Part shown: positions 46,073 to 55,682 of the stretch, in pieces
Position numbering within the stretch: position 1 is the stretch's first letter
Layout of the letters: each line of letters begins with the position of its first letter
From: Candidatus Methylacidithermus pantelleriae
Lineage (GTDB): Bacteria; Verrucomicrobiota; Verrucomicrobiia; Methylacidiphilales; Methylacidiphilaceae
Length of the DNA: 64,000 bases
Direction: 5' to 3'
Assembly (NCBI RefSeq): GCF_905250085.1
Contig: NZ_CAJNOB010000070.1
Location: forward strand, 1-64,000
The notes under the pieces: model-generated
The model's database searches: none
What the model was told of the DNA's origin: nothing
What the model saw: the letters and a program-made list of their open reading frames with translations, nothing else
Translations under genes and position numbers: made by a program

Positions 46073-47092
46073 TCAACTAATCCGTGTCCCTACAATGGCT
46101 GGAGAGTGCCAGCCAATCGCAAGCGTTTCCACGGAAAGAAATCCTTCTTCCTTAAGCCAGTCACTATACTCCTCGAGAGCAAATGTATCCCCGTAACGTG
46201 TGTTGAGGAGCATCTGAAGAGCAAAGAAAACGGCAAAAGGGGGACCGCTCCGATCTTCTTTGGGAACCATGTCAAGAATGACGACCTTTCCATTGGGGAC
46301 CAAGGCTCGGTACAGTCTTCCCAAAAGTTCGCGGGTCGACTTTTCCCCCTCAGAATGAACCAGGTTCCCCAGAATGGCCATATCGTACGATGCTTCACCT
46401 AACTCGACGGTTTTCACGTCGCCAGTCAAATAGGACACCCTTCGGCAATTGTTTCCAAGAGTTTTTTCTACAAAAACTCGGGTATGTTCGAGCACTTGCG
46501 GAAAATCCTGTAGCGTGGCTTTGGTACACGGGTCAACAAGAAGAATGGCCAGACTCCACACCCCAGACCCAGCTCCTAGATCCAGCACATGTTGAGCAAC
46601 GCTACCGGAGGGTTGTCGCAAAGCCTCAGCCAGGCGTCGTGCTGGCTCCCGATGGAGAATGTGAAGGCTTCGAATAAGTCTAGGGAAAAATTCTTGAGCC
46701 TTCTCCTCCTCATCTACAGCCATCACAGGTTCCCCTGTCCGGATGACCTCTGTCAGGGATGTCCAGTTCTCCCAAAGATCGTTCTTTTCCACCATGTAAC
46801 CGACGTAGTCAGGGCTTTCTTTCACAAGATACTGCTTGGTTTCCGGAAAAAGCTCGTACTTCTTCCCTCTCTTTTTCAGAAGCGCCATAGTCACAAGAGC
46901 ATCTAAAAGCATGCGAGTCCCTCGCGGAGTTGCTTCGATCCGGCCAGCTACTTCGGTGGCAGTCGCTCCTTCAGACGAGATCGCAGAAAAAACATCAAGC
47001 TCGATTGCCGCAGCGAGCGTCCGCGCTGGTGCCAGCGAAAAGACCGTTTGAATAAATACTTCTGAAAATGATTTTTGCTCTTCCTTTGGCAT
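46073..47092 (-). CDS. SAM-dependent O-methyltransferase (plant-OMT/CrtF type)
   Basis: The N-terminal winged-helix dimerisation domain (about residues 10-95: TRLAAAIELDVF-like start, then TATEVAGRIEATPRGTRMLL) and the C-terminal Rossmann domain define the Methyltransf_2 family. The SAM motif is VLDLGAGSGVWSLAI (about residues 170-184); an acidic stretch follows near TLQDFPQVLEHTR. ATG 47092 is preferred over the longer frame because GGAG lies 8 bases before it. 339 residues is typical. Relatives methylate hydroxyl groups of carotenoids, bacteriochlorophyll intermediates or quinone-like compounds; the substrate cannot be told. It stands alone between the GC-rich ppdK and a group II intron relic. 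Confidence 0.85.
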   Translation of the reverse strand: MPKEEQKSFSEVFIQTVFSLAPARTLAAAIELDVFSAISSEGATATEVAGRIEATPRGTRMLLDALVTMALLKKRGKKYELFPETKQYLVKESPDYVGYMVEKNDLWENWTSLTEVIRTGEPVMAVDEEEKAQEFFPRLIRSLHILHREPARRLAEALRQPSGSVAQHVLDLGAGSGVWSLAILLVDPCTKATLQDFPQVLEHTRVFVEKTLGNNCRRVSYLTGDVKTVELGEASYDMAILGNLVHSEGEKSTRELLGRLYRALVPNGKVVILDMVPKEDRSGPPFAVFFALQMLLNTRYGDTFALEEYSDWLKEEGFLSVETLAIGWHSPAIVGTRIS

Positions 47093-47453
47093 AGTTTTTC
47101 TCTCCTTTTTTTTCTGCGTTTGCCTCCTCCATGCCCTGGGTTGTAGCACAAATCGCAGCAAAGATTCCTTTGTACCTTTGAATCATTGTTCCTGCTCTTT
47201 ACTCCTAAAGTTTACTTCTCCTTTGCACAAAGGCGATATGAGGGATCGCTTTTAATTAGAGAAATCCCTTGGTTCCCTTTCTACGAAACGCACGGGGTTT
47301 TGCCTTGCCCTCACGTTCGCTCTTAAGGTGCCGGCGGTCAACCACTTCCGGCAGTGGCTCTGTTGGCCTTTTCCCTTGCATCAAGAGTTATAGGCAAATC
47401 TGGGTGGTAACTCTGGGTGGTAACCATTCCTCACCTTGGTGGTTAAGAGGCGT

Positions 47454-48215
47454 GTGCGCCGCTATCGGCTTGTGAGGTAACCCAGGTTTACTGTGCCTCG
47501 TGAAAAGGGCCAATCGTCTAGTGGGGAGGGAGTTATCCCCACCCGGTAACGATTGCTCCCGTGGGAAATGCCCGGAGCGGGTGCTGGTGGTCGAAACCTC
47601 TCTCGAAAAGCCTCGGAAAGCGGGGGCGTTGGCAAGCAGCCTCTAACGCAAGGGGACGCTCTAGCCGAGCCTTAAATCCGGACCATGCGCGCGCCCCAGT
47701 TTTTTCGCTAAAAAAGCGAAGCCCGAAGTCTCACCGGGAAGGAGAGAAATGTATGCACCGGGGAGAGCCACCAGGGTTCCGGCCGAGGGCATATATGCAA
47801 AGGATGATGCGTCAGCACGGGAGGCCCATCCGGTCGGGCGTTCGGCTTGGTGCCGAACACCGACCGCCGCACCGTGAGGGGCGGAAGTGAGAACAGATGG
47901 GATTCGGATGGGTCCATAGTGCTGTGGAAATCGGAGGAAGTCTGAGGGCGAAAACGGCTCTTAGTTCAAGGGAAACGTCGCAAGGAGGGAAACGCATGGG
48001 AGCGTGACGAAGAGTCTGGAACCTCCCTAGTTGCGTTGGAGTCTTCGGAGGCCGTCGTAGGAGAAAGCGAAGGCAGGTGAGCTGGTCTGGCGCGACCATA
48101 ATCTTGCAGAACCTTGTCCGAAACCCCAATGCAGGAGAGCCGCATATTCGGTAGGACCGAGCGCCGCCTACAAACGGGCCATAGCCATAGCGACAAATAT
48201 TGCAGAGAAATATTA
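47454..48215 (+). mobile_element. Probable ORF-less, decayed group II intron
   Basis: The block starts with GTGCG (5' consensus GUGYG) and continues as densely structured, gene-free sequence. Near its end, bases 48137-48170 read as a 34-base domain V-like hairpin: GAGCCGCA, TA bulge, TTCGG-loop-ACCGA, GC, then GCCGCCT, with decayed closing pairs. Phrases such as GGATTCGGATGGGTCCATAG also have the look of bacterial group II introns. No reverse transcriptase or maturase gene is present. Ends are approximate. Confidence 0.45.
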
Positions 48216-48445
48216 CAGAGGCACTCCCACACCGAAAAAGATAGCCTCCGCTATGGCTCTGGTGAATCGCACCGCGCTACTCCTCGACTCTCCATGCGCC
48301 AACGGGTCTTGAGGTTAGAGTCGCGGGTTGTGGTCAACTTTCCAGCCAGGGCGTAGGCCAGGTTTGGGGTCGTCGACACGACCGGCACCGGCGGTTTTTC
48401 TTGGGGTAGGCCAAACACCGAGCGCGAAGAGGGAGTGGCCTACCG

Positions 48446-49330
48446 GTGATCGCTGACTTTTCGGAATATCAGCGAACGTATGGGCGTGCGGCGCTGAGGG
48501 GAGATTCTCTGCCGGAACAGGTACCGCCCGAGGCGGTGGGCCACCTCCCTGTGGGCACGCTCGAGTTGCAGATTTCCACGCCGCCCCTGGGGAGCTACTT
48601 CCCTGGACTGCTGGGGCACAGGCGGCGTGCCTAATGAGTCCTGTTGAGCGTGGCCCAGCGGGCGTAGGTGCCCGAGGTGCGGAAACGCCCAGGGTGTGGA
48701 CGAGCGGGTCTAGGCGTTGGGCATCGCTGGCCTAAACAAGAGTACTGTTTTCCGTATCTGCACCTAACTGGACGAGCAGATGGAGTACTGGCGGAATCGG
48801 GCTGCTGGAAAGGGAGCACCCCTACCCTCTGACCAGACACCGCAAGGCAGTGAAAGTGTAGAGTACGGGCAGGCAGTGTGCTTGGGCGGGCGTGATCGCC
48901 GTGAGGATGCGGGAGAGGCACCAGCGCGAGGTCCTGCACTTTAACGTCCGGCCCGTTGAGACCTAACAGATCTAGCTCGCGTTTTTCCGTGGCGTGGTAG
49001 CCCGAGGCTTCAAACGGGGCGGCTAGCACGCTCCGGCCCTTCACAACGGCCTCAAACGGGCCATCCGTGAGCTGTTATTTGGGGAGGCGTGGCACCGGTG
49101 CGCAAGCACGCCCAGTTCAAGTTGAACGGTAATGGTAGCGACCAGCCTTCATCCAGCCGGACCGCTCCCCCGTCCAGTAGCAGCTGGAACTGCGAAGCGG
49201 CAAGTCTGGAGCGGTGCGTTCCGAGGTGCCGAGTACGGTCCAGGAGGCGCAGGAGGTTGTGGCCTACATGGTCTCCCATCCGCAAGCTGGAACGGGTGGA
49301 TCCGCTGGACGCAGGGGATGTCTTAGCAGG
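48446..49330 (+). pseudogene. IS256 (Mutator) family transposase, heavily decayed
   Basis: Fragments line up in order with IS256-type transposases although split by stops and frameshifts. They are VGTLELQISTPPLGSYFP (about 48550), then VDER-stop-ALGIAGLNKSTV (about 48700), LDEQMEYWRNR (about 48770), REVLHFNVRPVET (about 48930), FFRGVVARGFK (about 48985) and KRAIRELLFGEAWHRC (about 49055). The catalytic DDE set is not intact. GC content is high, similar to ppdK and unlike the core genes. Confidence 0.7.
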
Positions 49331-49383
49331 GTGGCGTAGGGATTCGGAGGATATGGGCACAATAGGTCAACTGAACGGCGATG

Positions 49384-49720
49384 TCGATCGTGGCCGAAAT
49401 TCAAGGGATGATGACCCAGCTGAAGGACGCCCTAGGGGGCCTCGTAAAACGGAGTTGCCCACGAGCGGGACCGGGTGGTGCTCATGAGCCATGGCCGTCC
49501 TAAGGCGGCGATTGTGAGCCTTGAGGACTGGGAACTTCTCCGGCGGTTGTGTCACGAAGGGCCACCGGTCGGCGGATTACCCGTTTGGAGCATTTGGACG
49601 CGTTGCGCGACCGCATTCGCCGTCCATGGGGAGGCCGATTGCCTCACGCCCATGGGCATCGCTGACCGGATCCGCGAGCCGCGAAAGGAGCGCACGGATG
49701 AACTCACTGGTGTGCGTTGA
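49384..49720 (+). pseudogene. Phd/VapB-type antitoxin, frameshifted
   Basis: Starts MSIVAEIQGMMTQLKDALGG in one frame. After a frameshift the text continues ERDRVVLMSHGRPKAAIVSL and EDWELLRRL, the hallmark segment of Phd/YefM antitoxins. It overlaps the start of a PIN-toxin frame, the normal toxin-antitoxin order. Inactive unless the shift is bypassed. Confidence 0.65.
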
Positions 49721-50150
49721 CGCCAACCTCACATTAAACTGTGTGTTGGGGGAGCCAGATGCGGGGAAAGCACGAGCGCTACGGGCGGTATGGCAGCGTC
49801 GGGGGGACTGCGTCGTGCCTACCCTGTGTGGATACGGGGTGGCGCTTCGGTAGTGCGCACGTAGGGTCCTGCGGGGAATATTCCCACCAAAGGGAGAGGA
49901 AGACGCCTTAAACCTACTCCTCAACCTGCCCATGCGAGTCGGGGACAGGTGGGACCGCGTCGGGAGACCTGGGGGCGCTGACCCCCGGGATGCGGGCATT
50001 ACGGTTACGTACGACGCCCACTACCTGCTCGTGATCGAGGAGCTGAGCGTAGAGTTTTGGACAGACGATAAGCGGTTGGGGTACACCGTGGAGAGAGCGG
50101 TTCGTCGGGATGCGGTGGGTGGGCGAGCTGAGAAAGGACGGTTAGGATGA
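49698..50150 (+). pseudogene. VapC-like PIN-domain toxin with one in-frame TAG
   Basis: The frame begins MNSLVCVDANLTLNCVL (first PIN Asp in VDAN), continues to a TAG at 49851-49853, then stays open in the same frame: VLRGIFPPKGEEDALNLLLN and TYDAHYLLVIEELSVEFWTD (later PIN acids). VapC toxins cleave specific RNAs such as tRNAs. Only one nonsense codon separates the two parts. The TGA end overlaps an ATG at 50147 of a 32-codon frame with signal-peptide look that ends at 50245, itself probably a remnant cut off near the IS1634 insertion. Confidence 0.65.
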
Positions 50151-50338
50151 GCCGGCTCCTGGTCCTCATAAGGGCCATGGTGGCCGCGACCTTGGTCCTC
50201 GCTACGACGGGAAGGGCTTGGAGACCTACTGCGCCCGGTCGTTGAAGAGAGCCCGTTCGGGACTGCAGTGCGCTAGGCCGCCACAGCGGACGGATTGGCA
50301 GTCCTGCACTGAGGGTGCTCCCAAGGCTTGTGGAACGG

Positions 50339-50353
50339 CCGGCCCATGTTTGG
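50339..50353 (+). repeat. Left terminal inverted repeat of the IS1634 element
   Basis: CCGGCCCATGTTTGG, the exact reverse complement of the right end at 52243-52257; the next bases diverge. Confidence 0.75.
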
Positions 50354-50437
50354 GGGAGGGTCTCGTAAGTCGTTGCGATACAACACCCGTCATTCCCCAT
50401 TGGCACTACAGGGCCTATTTTTGCCCTTTCCGGTCGG

Positions 50438-52105
50438 CTACGCCTCCCGGCCAGAGATGTGCAAAGCGGAGAGGATTTGCCGGGCCTGATGGTTTCCGGC
50501 GGTGACCCCGCGACGTTTTTCCCTCCCGAAGGCGAACTCCACCCGATGGATGGTTCGGAGGGCAACCCAAGCTTGCTCGCTGCAGAAGGGGAGATTGGCC
50601 GCCTTGAGTTTCTTCTCCAGCAGCCGGTCAAGCAGGAAGGCCAATGCGGCGACGAAGACGTGTGCCCGCACCCGGTTGGGATTGTGGTGGTAGATCGGCC
50701 GAAGCTCCAGGACGTCCTTGAGCTTCCGGAAGGCTCTTTCCACCTCGGAGAGCTCCTTATAGGCCCGGACCGCCTCAAGCGGGGAAAGATCTCTTTCCTC
50801 GGTGAGGATCACGTACTTGCCCTCCAGAAGCTTTTCGGTCTCCACCGGCTCTTCGGATACTTGGAGTTTGCCCGCCCGCAGACTCCAGCGGAAGTAGCGG
50901 TGGCCGCGAGAAAGAGAGAGGATTCGGGCGACGGAGCTGCCGATCTCTTCCGGGTTCCGAAGCTCTCCTTTTTCGATCCGCTGGGCAAGCTTCCCCAGCT
51001 CTTCCCGGGTCTTGGCGACATCACTCTCCCGCATGGCCTGCTCGTAGGCTAATCGCTCGGCACTCTCGACCACGAAGATCCGCTGCCCGGGAAGCACTCC
51101 CTCGACTTCGCAGATCCGATCCTTCCCCGGAGAGCAGGGCTGTCAAGAACCGCTCTGGGCCTTGCGGATATACTCCAAGACCTCCGGACTCCTTCGTCGG
51201 CGTAAGCCGACCAAAAATCCCTGCCCCTGGCTCCAGAGGAAGCCCAAGGTGGCCGTGCTCACCATCCCCCGGTCCCCAACGAAGATGATCCGACGCAACC
51301 CGAAGCGTTTCTGCAAGTCGGCAACGATCGGCCGCACCGTTTCCACATCGTGCCGATTGCCCCGGAAGACATGGTGGGCAATCGGCCAGCCATTGACCAT
51401 GACGACCCCCAAGAGGATCTGCCGGTTTCCCTCCCGCTGGTCTCGGGCTTGGCCGTATCGGGCTAAGCCCTCCGGACCTTCCCCGTCGAAATAGCAGGAA
51501 CTTACATCATAGAAGACCCTCTCGGGCTTGAGGCAAAAGAGATCCCGCAACCGGGCAAAGAGCCCTTCCTCGATCCTCTCCTTGCGCTCGATGAGCTCGT
51601 CAAGAGTCCAGTACCAAGGCCAAAGGAAGCGGTGGTCGACCCGGACTCGGCCGTTCTGCTTCCAGACCGGCCGGATCCTCTCTCCGTTCCCATCCGGAAC
51701 GTAGTCGGCCTCCAGTCACTGGGCCAAGGCGTGCTCGCTTCCTGGGCAAAGGAGCCGGTTGGCCACAAGGACCAAAGCCCGTTCCGCAAGAGAAAGCCCT
51801 TTGCCCTTTCCCCTCTTCTCTGCCAAAAGCTCTCCCAGGCCCAGCTCCTCCCAGAGATGCTTGGCGACAAGCATTGGACCCCACACCGCGGATTCCTGAG
51901 GCTCAAGGGCTCTCGCAGAAACCGGCGCGGGCCGCCCGAGCAGTTCCGCGAGCCGATCCAGGTGGGGCGCTAAGAGGTCCTTGCGACCAAGAGTCGCGAC
52001 AATCCGCTGCTTGACCTTTCCCTTTTCCCGGTAGCTTTCCACCAACCGGACATACTCCGCCTCGCTCCCGTCCTTCCGACGCAACCGCAGGGTGCGCAGA
52101 AACAT
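50438..52105 (-). pseudogene. IS1634-family DDE transposase with two in-frame TGA codons
   Basis: A single frame of 556 codons runs from ATG 52105 to 50438. It is interrupted only by TGA at 51716-51718 (within ALAQ-TGA-LEADYVPD, where Trp would fit) and TGA at 51143-51145 (within QSGS-TGA-QPCSPGK). DDE landmarks are present: FYDVSSCYFDGEGP (about residue 200) with the first Asp, FVGDRGMVSTA (about 280) with the second, and SEVERAFRKLKDVLELRPIY (about 445) with the Glu. There are no frameshifts. Either the gene is very recently dead or TGA is read through. Confidence 0.85.
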
Positions 52106-52242
52106 GACGTAGCATTACTGTACTCCATCGTTCCTAGCAAAAGTACATGCGCATGCGACAAAGTTATTCACAGTGTCGCACTACATTTTTATCAACTTTC
52201 ATTCCCCACCCCTGGAGCCGTAACCAAAAAGGCCAATTTTCA

Positions 52243-52257
52243 CCAAACATGGGCCGG
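52243..52257 (-). repeat. Right terminal inverted repeat of the IS1634 element
   Basis: CCAAACATGGGCCGG, the exact reverse complement of the left end; lies about 140 bases upstream of the transposase start. Confidence 0.75.
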
Positions 52258-52941
52258 ACTTCAGCTATCGGGACTCAGGCGAAGCTGGCACGAAGGTGCT
52301 GCGGGACGCGAGGGGGCCGGTGGTTGGGGGCGGCTATCTCGGCTTCTTGTGGGATTGCGCAGTACATGAGCCGGAAGTCAATGGGGAGCGGTGGTAAAGC
52401 ATCACTTCTCGGGGAATTCCCGGTAGAAACCCTGGAGAGAATAAGTGACTTTTTTAACTACCCTTTCGTGCAAACTCTTCACTCCCTCCTGTGAAGGGTC
52501 CCAGTCTCTCTCCCGCAAGGACAATCTCCTTAAGTTGATTCACGCGTGTGCTGCACGTTTGCTCCTTGGCTCGCTAGTTGGAAATTTCCGGGTAGTCTCA
52601 ATTGATTTAAAATCGGCCGTGTACCAAAATAGAGATTGGCTTTCCAAGAGGTGTATCCAGACGAGGATCTCTTCGCCCTCCTTGCTGCACAGGTTCTTGT
52701 GGCTGCGGGAGTTGTGCGACCCGCGTTTATCTTCTCCCTGCCCTGTCGTCCTGCGCTCAACAACCCTTGACAGATGCCTCTGGGAAGAAGACAAGTCTTA
52801 TACATGTGCTTTGGGGAAGGGCCTGAGATCAGCCTACGACCGTTCCGGGAGGGTCAAGGCGGCTCGATCGACAAAAAGGGTTTGGCATTTTAGCTTGAGA
52901 GCTCTTTGGCCAGAGAACAAAGGAAGTTTTCTTGTCCGATT
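52258..52941. other. About 680 bases without a recognisable gene
   Basis: No supported frame between the IS1634 right end and the tRNA gene. No second tRNA-like or attachment-like copy was seen. Confidence 0.4.
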
Positions 52942-53015
52942 GCACCCGTAGCTCAATTGGATAGAGCGTCGGCCTCCGGAGCCGAAGGCTCCGAGTTCAA
53001 GTCTCGGCGGGTGCA
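52942..53015 (+). tRNA. tRNA-Arg (anticodon CCG)
   Basis: Full cloverleaf: acceptor GCACCCG/CGGGTGC, D arm GCTC-loop-GAGC, anticodon stem TCGGC/GCCGA with loop CTCCGGA (anticodon CCG), T arm CCGAG-TTCAAGT-CTCGG, discriminator A. The CCA end is not encoded. It reads CGG codons. tRNA genes are common integration sites, and mobile relics lie on its left. Confidence 0.95.
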
Positions 53016-53568
53016 CGGAAGGTGCAGGCAGATTGGGCGAGCAGTCTTTCAGCCTTGCGTTGGAGCACCCTCCCAAGCTGATTGATAGGCGGCTAGAGAC
53101 GGGGGTCCTAGTTTGTTGCTTGAAGTTGGGTTCTTTCCAGCGGAAACGCCTCGCCCAGATGGCCCGCTTGAGGCCGACACTGCATTAACCGCAAAAAAGA
53201 AAAGTTACGAACTCGTGGAACCGTGGGAAAAGGGAGAGCAAAGGCGAACTCGGTTTCGGCTGCTCCCAAGGAGGACATTAGCAACTGCGGACATCCTGCC
53301 CATGGTTATGATGTTGGGGATACGAAAGCTTTTTGCAACGGCGAGAGTTTTTTGCTTTAGCTGAAAGACAACCTTGGTTATCCATCCGCAGTGTCGAGCG
53401 ATACGAGGTTCACATTCAACGAATTTCTTTCTCCGTCCCATTACTTCACTTTGTTAAAGGGACACCCCAAGAATCATTGCTGGTTTTACTGGCTGGTCCG
53501 AGAACCAAACGAGATATTTTCCGTATCGAGCTTTCTTGGTTTTTGGTAGCCTTTGAGTCCGGTTGGCC
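53016..53568. other. About 550 bases without a convincing gene
   Basis: A plus-strand frame from about 53333 overlaps the start of the gmhB-gmhA fusion gene; its first 75 codons look somewhat protein-like but have no recognised domain, so it is not called. Confidence 0.35.
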
Positions 53569-54786
53569 ATGGGTTCCCAATCTTTTTCGCCTCGTAGATT
53601 TGTCGTTCTCGATCGAGACGGCACCCTTATCGCCGAAAAACACTATCTTTCTTCTCCTAGCCAGCTGGAATTTTTACCCAACTCCATCGAGGCTCTCCAT
53701 CACTTTAGGCGCTTAGGTCTTGGGCTCATCCTCATTACCAATCAGTCGGGGATCGCACGTGGCTTTTTGGATTGGGAAAAACTGGAGAGGATCCACAGGC
53801 ACCTAGAGGAACGCCTTCAAGCAGAGGGACTTTTCTTGCAGGGGATCTACGTTTGTCCACACGGACCGGAAGATGGGTGTGCGTGTCGAAAGCCCAAAAC
53901 CGCTTTACTGGAAAGAGCAGCCCGGGAGCATGGGTTTAATCCAGAAGACTCTTTCGTCATCGGGGATAAAGCTTCAGATATCCAGATGGGTCAAAACGTA
54001 GGTGCGACCACGATCCTTGTTACCACGGGTTATGGAAAAGAGGTTGCGGATTGCCGTGAGCTAGGACCTGACCACGTCGCCAAAGATCTTGCGGAGGCAG
54101 CAAGATTTGTGGAGGCTAAACTTCGGATCATCGATTCGCTCGCGCAATTCCCAGCCCATCCTGGAAAGGAAAATGCTGCCAGAAGAAGGCTTTGGCAAAG
54201 AGCCCAAAGCCATCTTTTAGCTGGGGCACAACTACGGGAGCGGCTGGCTGGAAGTTTCTTGGACTCCATTGTTGCAGCTGCTTCGATGATTGGGGAAGCG
54301 TTCCGTTCCGGACACAGGCTTCTTCTGTGCGGAAATGGGGGAAGCGCCGCCGATTGCCAACATATGGCAGCGGAGTTGGTAGGTCGCCTTTGCCAAACTC
54401 GGCTTCGTGGTCCTCTTCCAGCTCTTGCGTTAACTACAGATAGCTCCGTTTTGACCGCCTTAGCGAACGACAACGGCTTTGAAACTATATTCGAACGACA
54501 AGTCGAGGCATTGGGCAAAGAAGGAGATATCCTTTTAGCCATTAGCACCAGCGGCTCTTCGCCCAACATTTTACGAGCGGTCGCTAAGGCTCGCTCGCTT
54601 TCCCTCCGAGTAATCGCACTAACGTCGGAAAGGACCGAACTTGCGCAGCAGGCAGATCTTGCCCTTGAAGTCCCTGGGCACAACACGCAATTGATTCAAG
54701 AACTTCACCTAGCAGTGGAACACCTTCTTTGTTTTTTGATAGAAGAATTTCTCTTTCCCTCGGAAAAGGATCGGGTCGCCCCGTAG
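53569..54786 (+). CDS. GmhB-GmhA fusion: heptose bisphosphate phosphatase and sedoheptulose-7-phosphate isomerase
   Basis: Two enzymes of ADP-heptose synthesis for LPS in one chain. Residues about 10-180 are a HAD phosphatase of the GmhB type: catalytic VVLDRDGTLI (about residue 12), ITNQSGIARG (about 56) and a zinc loop with CPHGPEDGCACRKPK (about 104). Residues about 215-395 are a SIS-domain GmhA isomerase: LLCGNGGSAADCQHMAAEL (about 250) and LLAISTSGSSPNILRA (about 322). GmhA acts first in the pathway and GmhB third. ATG 53569 is chosen over TTG 53563. No partner heptose kinase gene (hldE) is in the window. Confidence 0.9.
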   Translation: MGSQSFSPRRFVVLDRDGTLIAEKHYLSSPSQLEFLPNSIEALHHFRRLGLGLILITNQSGIARGFLDWEKLERIHRHLEERLQAEGLFLQGIYVCPHGPEDGCACRKPKTALLERAAREHGFNPEDSFVIGDKASDIQMGQNVGATTILVTTGYGKEVADCRELGPDHVAKDLAEAARFVEAKLRIIDSLAQFPAHPGKENAARRRLWQRAQSHLLAGAQLRERLAGSFLDSIVAAASMIGEAFRSGHRLLLCGNGGSAADCQHMAAELVGRLCQTRLRGPLPALALTTDSSVLTALANDNGFETIFERQVEALGKEGDILLAISTSGSSPNILRAVAKARSLSLRVIALTSERTELAQQADLALEVPGHNTQLIQELHLAVEHLLCFLIEEFLFPSEKDRVAP

Positions 54787-55225
54787 TTCTAGGGAAAGAA
54801 AGCCCGAAAAGATCCTTGGGAAGCTTTTCTTCTCAGGCACCTCCACGGATATCACGTTCGGTCCGTTGGCTTTCAGCTTGAATTGCCTGTGGTCACTATT
54901 GCCAAGGGCTTTTTTTCCGTGGTTCTCAAGGACTCCTGGAAATCCCTCTCGGTACGCCAGATTCCCGGTTCAAAGCACAATAGGCTGACAAACGACCCAA
55001 TGCTCCCCATCCGCACCGGTGCGTGTGTCGTTTCATCGAAATACGATCAGAGACGAGGGTTTGCTCCGTTTTTGAAGGTCAGTCAATGAACCCTGATCCT
55101 GCGTAGCCCAGTACACCGAAGCCCGGCCACAGCGGGCCAAAAGGGAACAAACAACCGCCGGGAGCGCTTTCCGAGGAGCTCTAAATGTGTTGTTTTGACT
55201 CTTCACTTGAGAAAAAACCGTTCTT
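54787..55225. other. About 440 bases without a recognisable gene
   Basis: Only non-coding sequence seen; CGCACCGGTGCG, also found at 19.3 kb, occurs near 55012. Confidence 0.35.
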
Positions 55226-55620
55226 GACATCCCCCCGTTCCTACGCGGATCACCGATCTTAGAGGTTTGCTTCCTTCGGGGCTGCCTGCTCCAAACGGGA
55301 AGTTCGAGCGTTCCGTCTCTCAGCCTTCTGCCTCGCCCGTCCACTCCCGACGCGGGGCAGCGAGGCAGACGGCAAGGTTGCGTGCCGGGTTCTTGTCCGG
55401 GCCCGGGATAAGGCGCCAGGCGTCCTAGCTAAACAGCAGCTCCCAGAGCAACAGAGTTTGCCACCTCCCTTCAGCACGAGCACATCTTTCTAGTCCGGGT
55501 AGAACCTGGTCCCGCGTCCAGCAATTCTTCTGTACTCCTTACTCTTTCCAGCAGCCTGGCCGCTCTCCAACCTAGGCCCAGCCGTCCTGACTTGCGGCCC
55601 CATCTTCCCTCTTCGGCCTC
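55226..55620 (-). pseudogene. tnpB: TnpB (IS605/IS1341 type) C-terminal relic
   Basis: The minus strand reads, across frame changes, RFYPD-stop-KDVLVL and then PDKNPARNLAV, corresponding to the RFYPSSKxCS zinc region and the D-x-NAARNL RuvC end of classical TnpB proteins. The trailing GGAACGGGGGGATGTCAAG resembles IS605-type right ends. It differs from the IS607 TnpB copies and abuts copy 2. Confidence 0.6.
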
Positions 55621-55682
55621 TCATCTATCACATCGTTTGGGGAAAAAAGATACTGGCTTTGTCGGGTTCCCACGGATCGTTC

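Larger units (their letters stand above)
50339..52257 (-). mobile_element. IS1634-family insertion sequence with 15-bp terminal inverted repeats
   Basis: About 1.92 kb bounded by perfect inverted repeats CCGGCCCATGTTTGG (50339-50353) and CCAAACATGGGCCGG (52243-52257), enclosing one transposase frame on the minus strand. Matching target duplications directly outside were not found. The ends look intact, so the copy could still be mobilised in trans. Confidence 0.8.

Noticed and set aside
53333-53716. 127-codon plus-strand frame before the gmhB-gmhA fusion
   Set aside because: First half looks mildly protein-like, but it overlaps the true gene in another frame and has no recognised domain.
54780-54830. 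Terminator after the gmhB-gmhA fusion
   Set aside because: GAAAAG/CTTTTC pairing exists but the stem is short and interrupted; not convincing.
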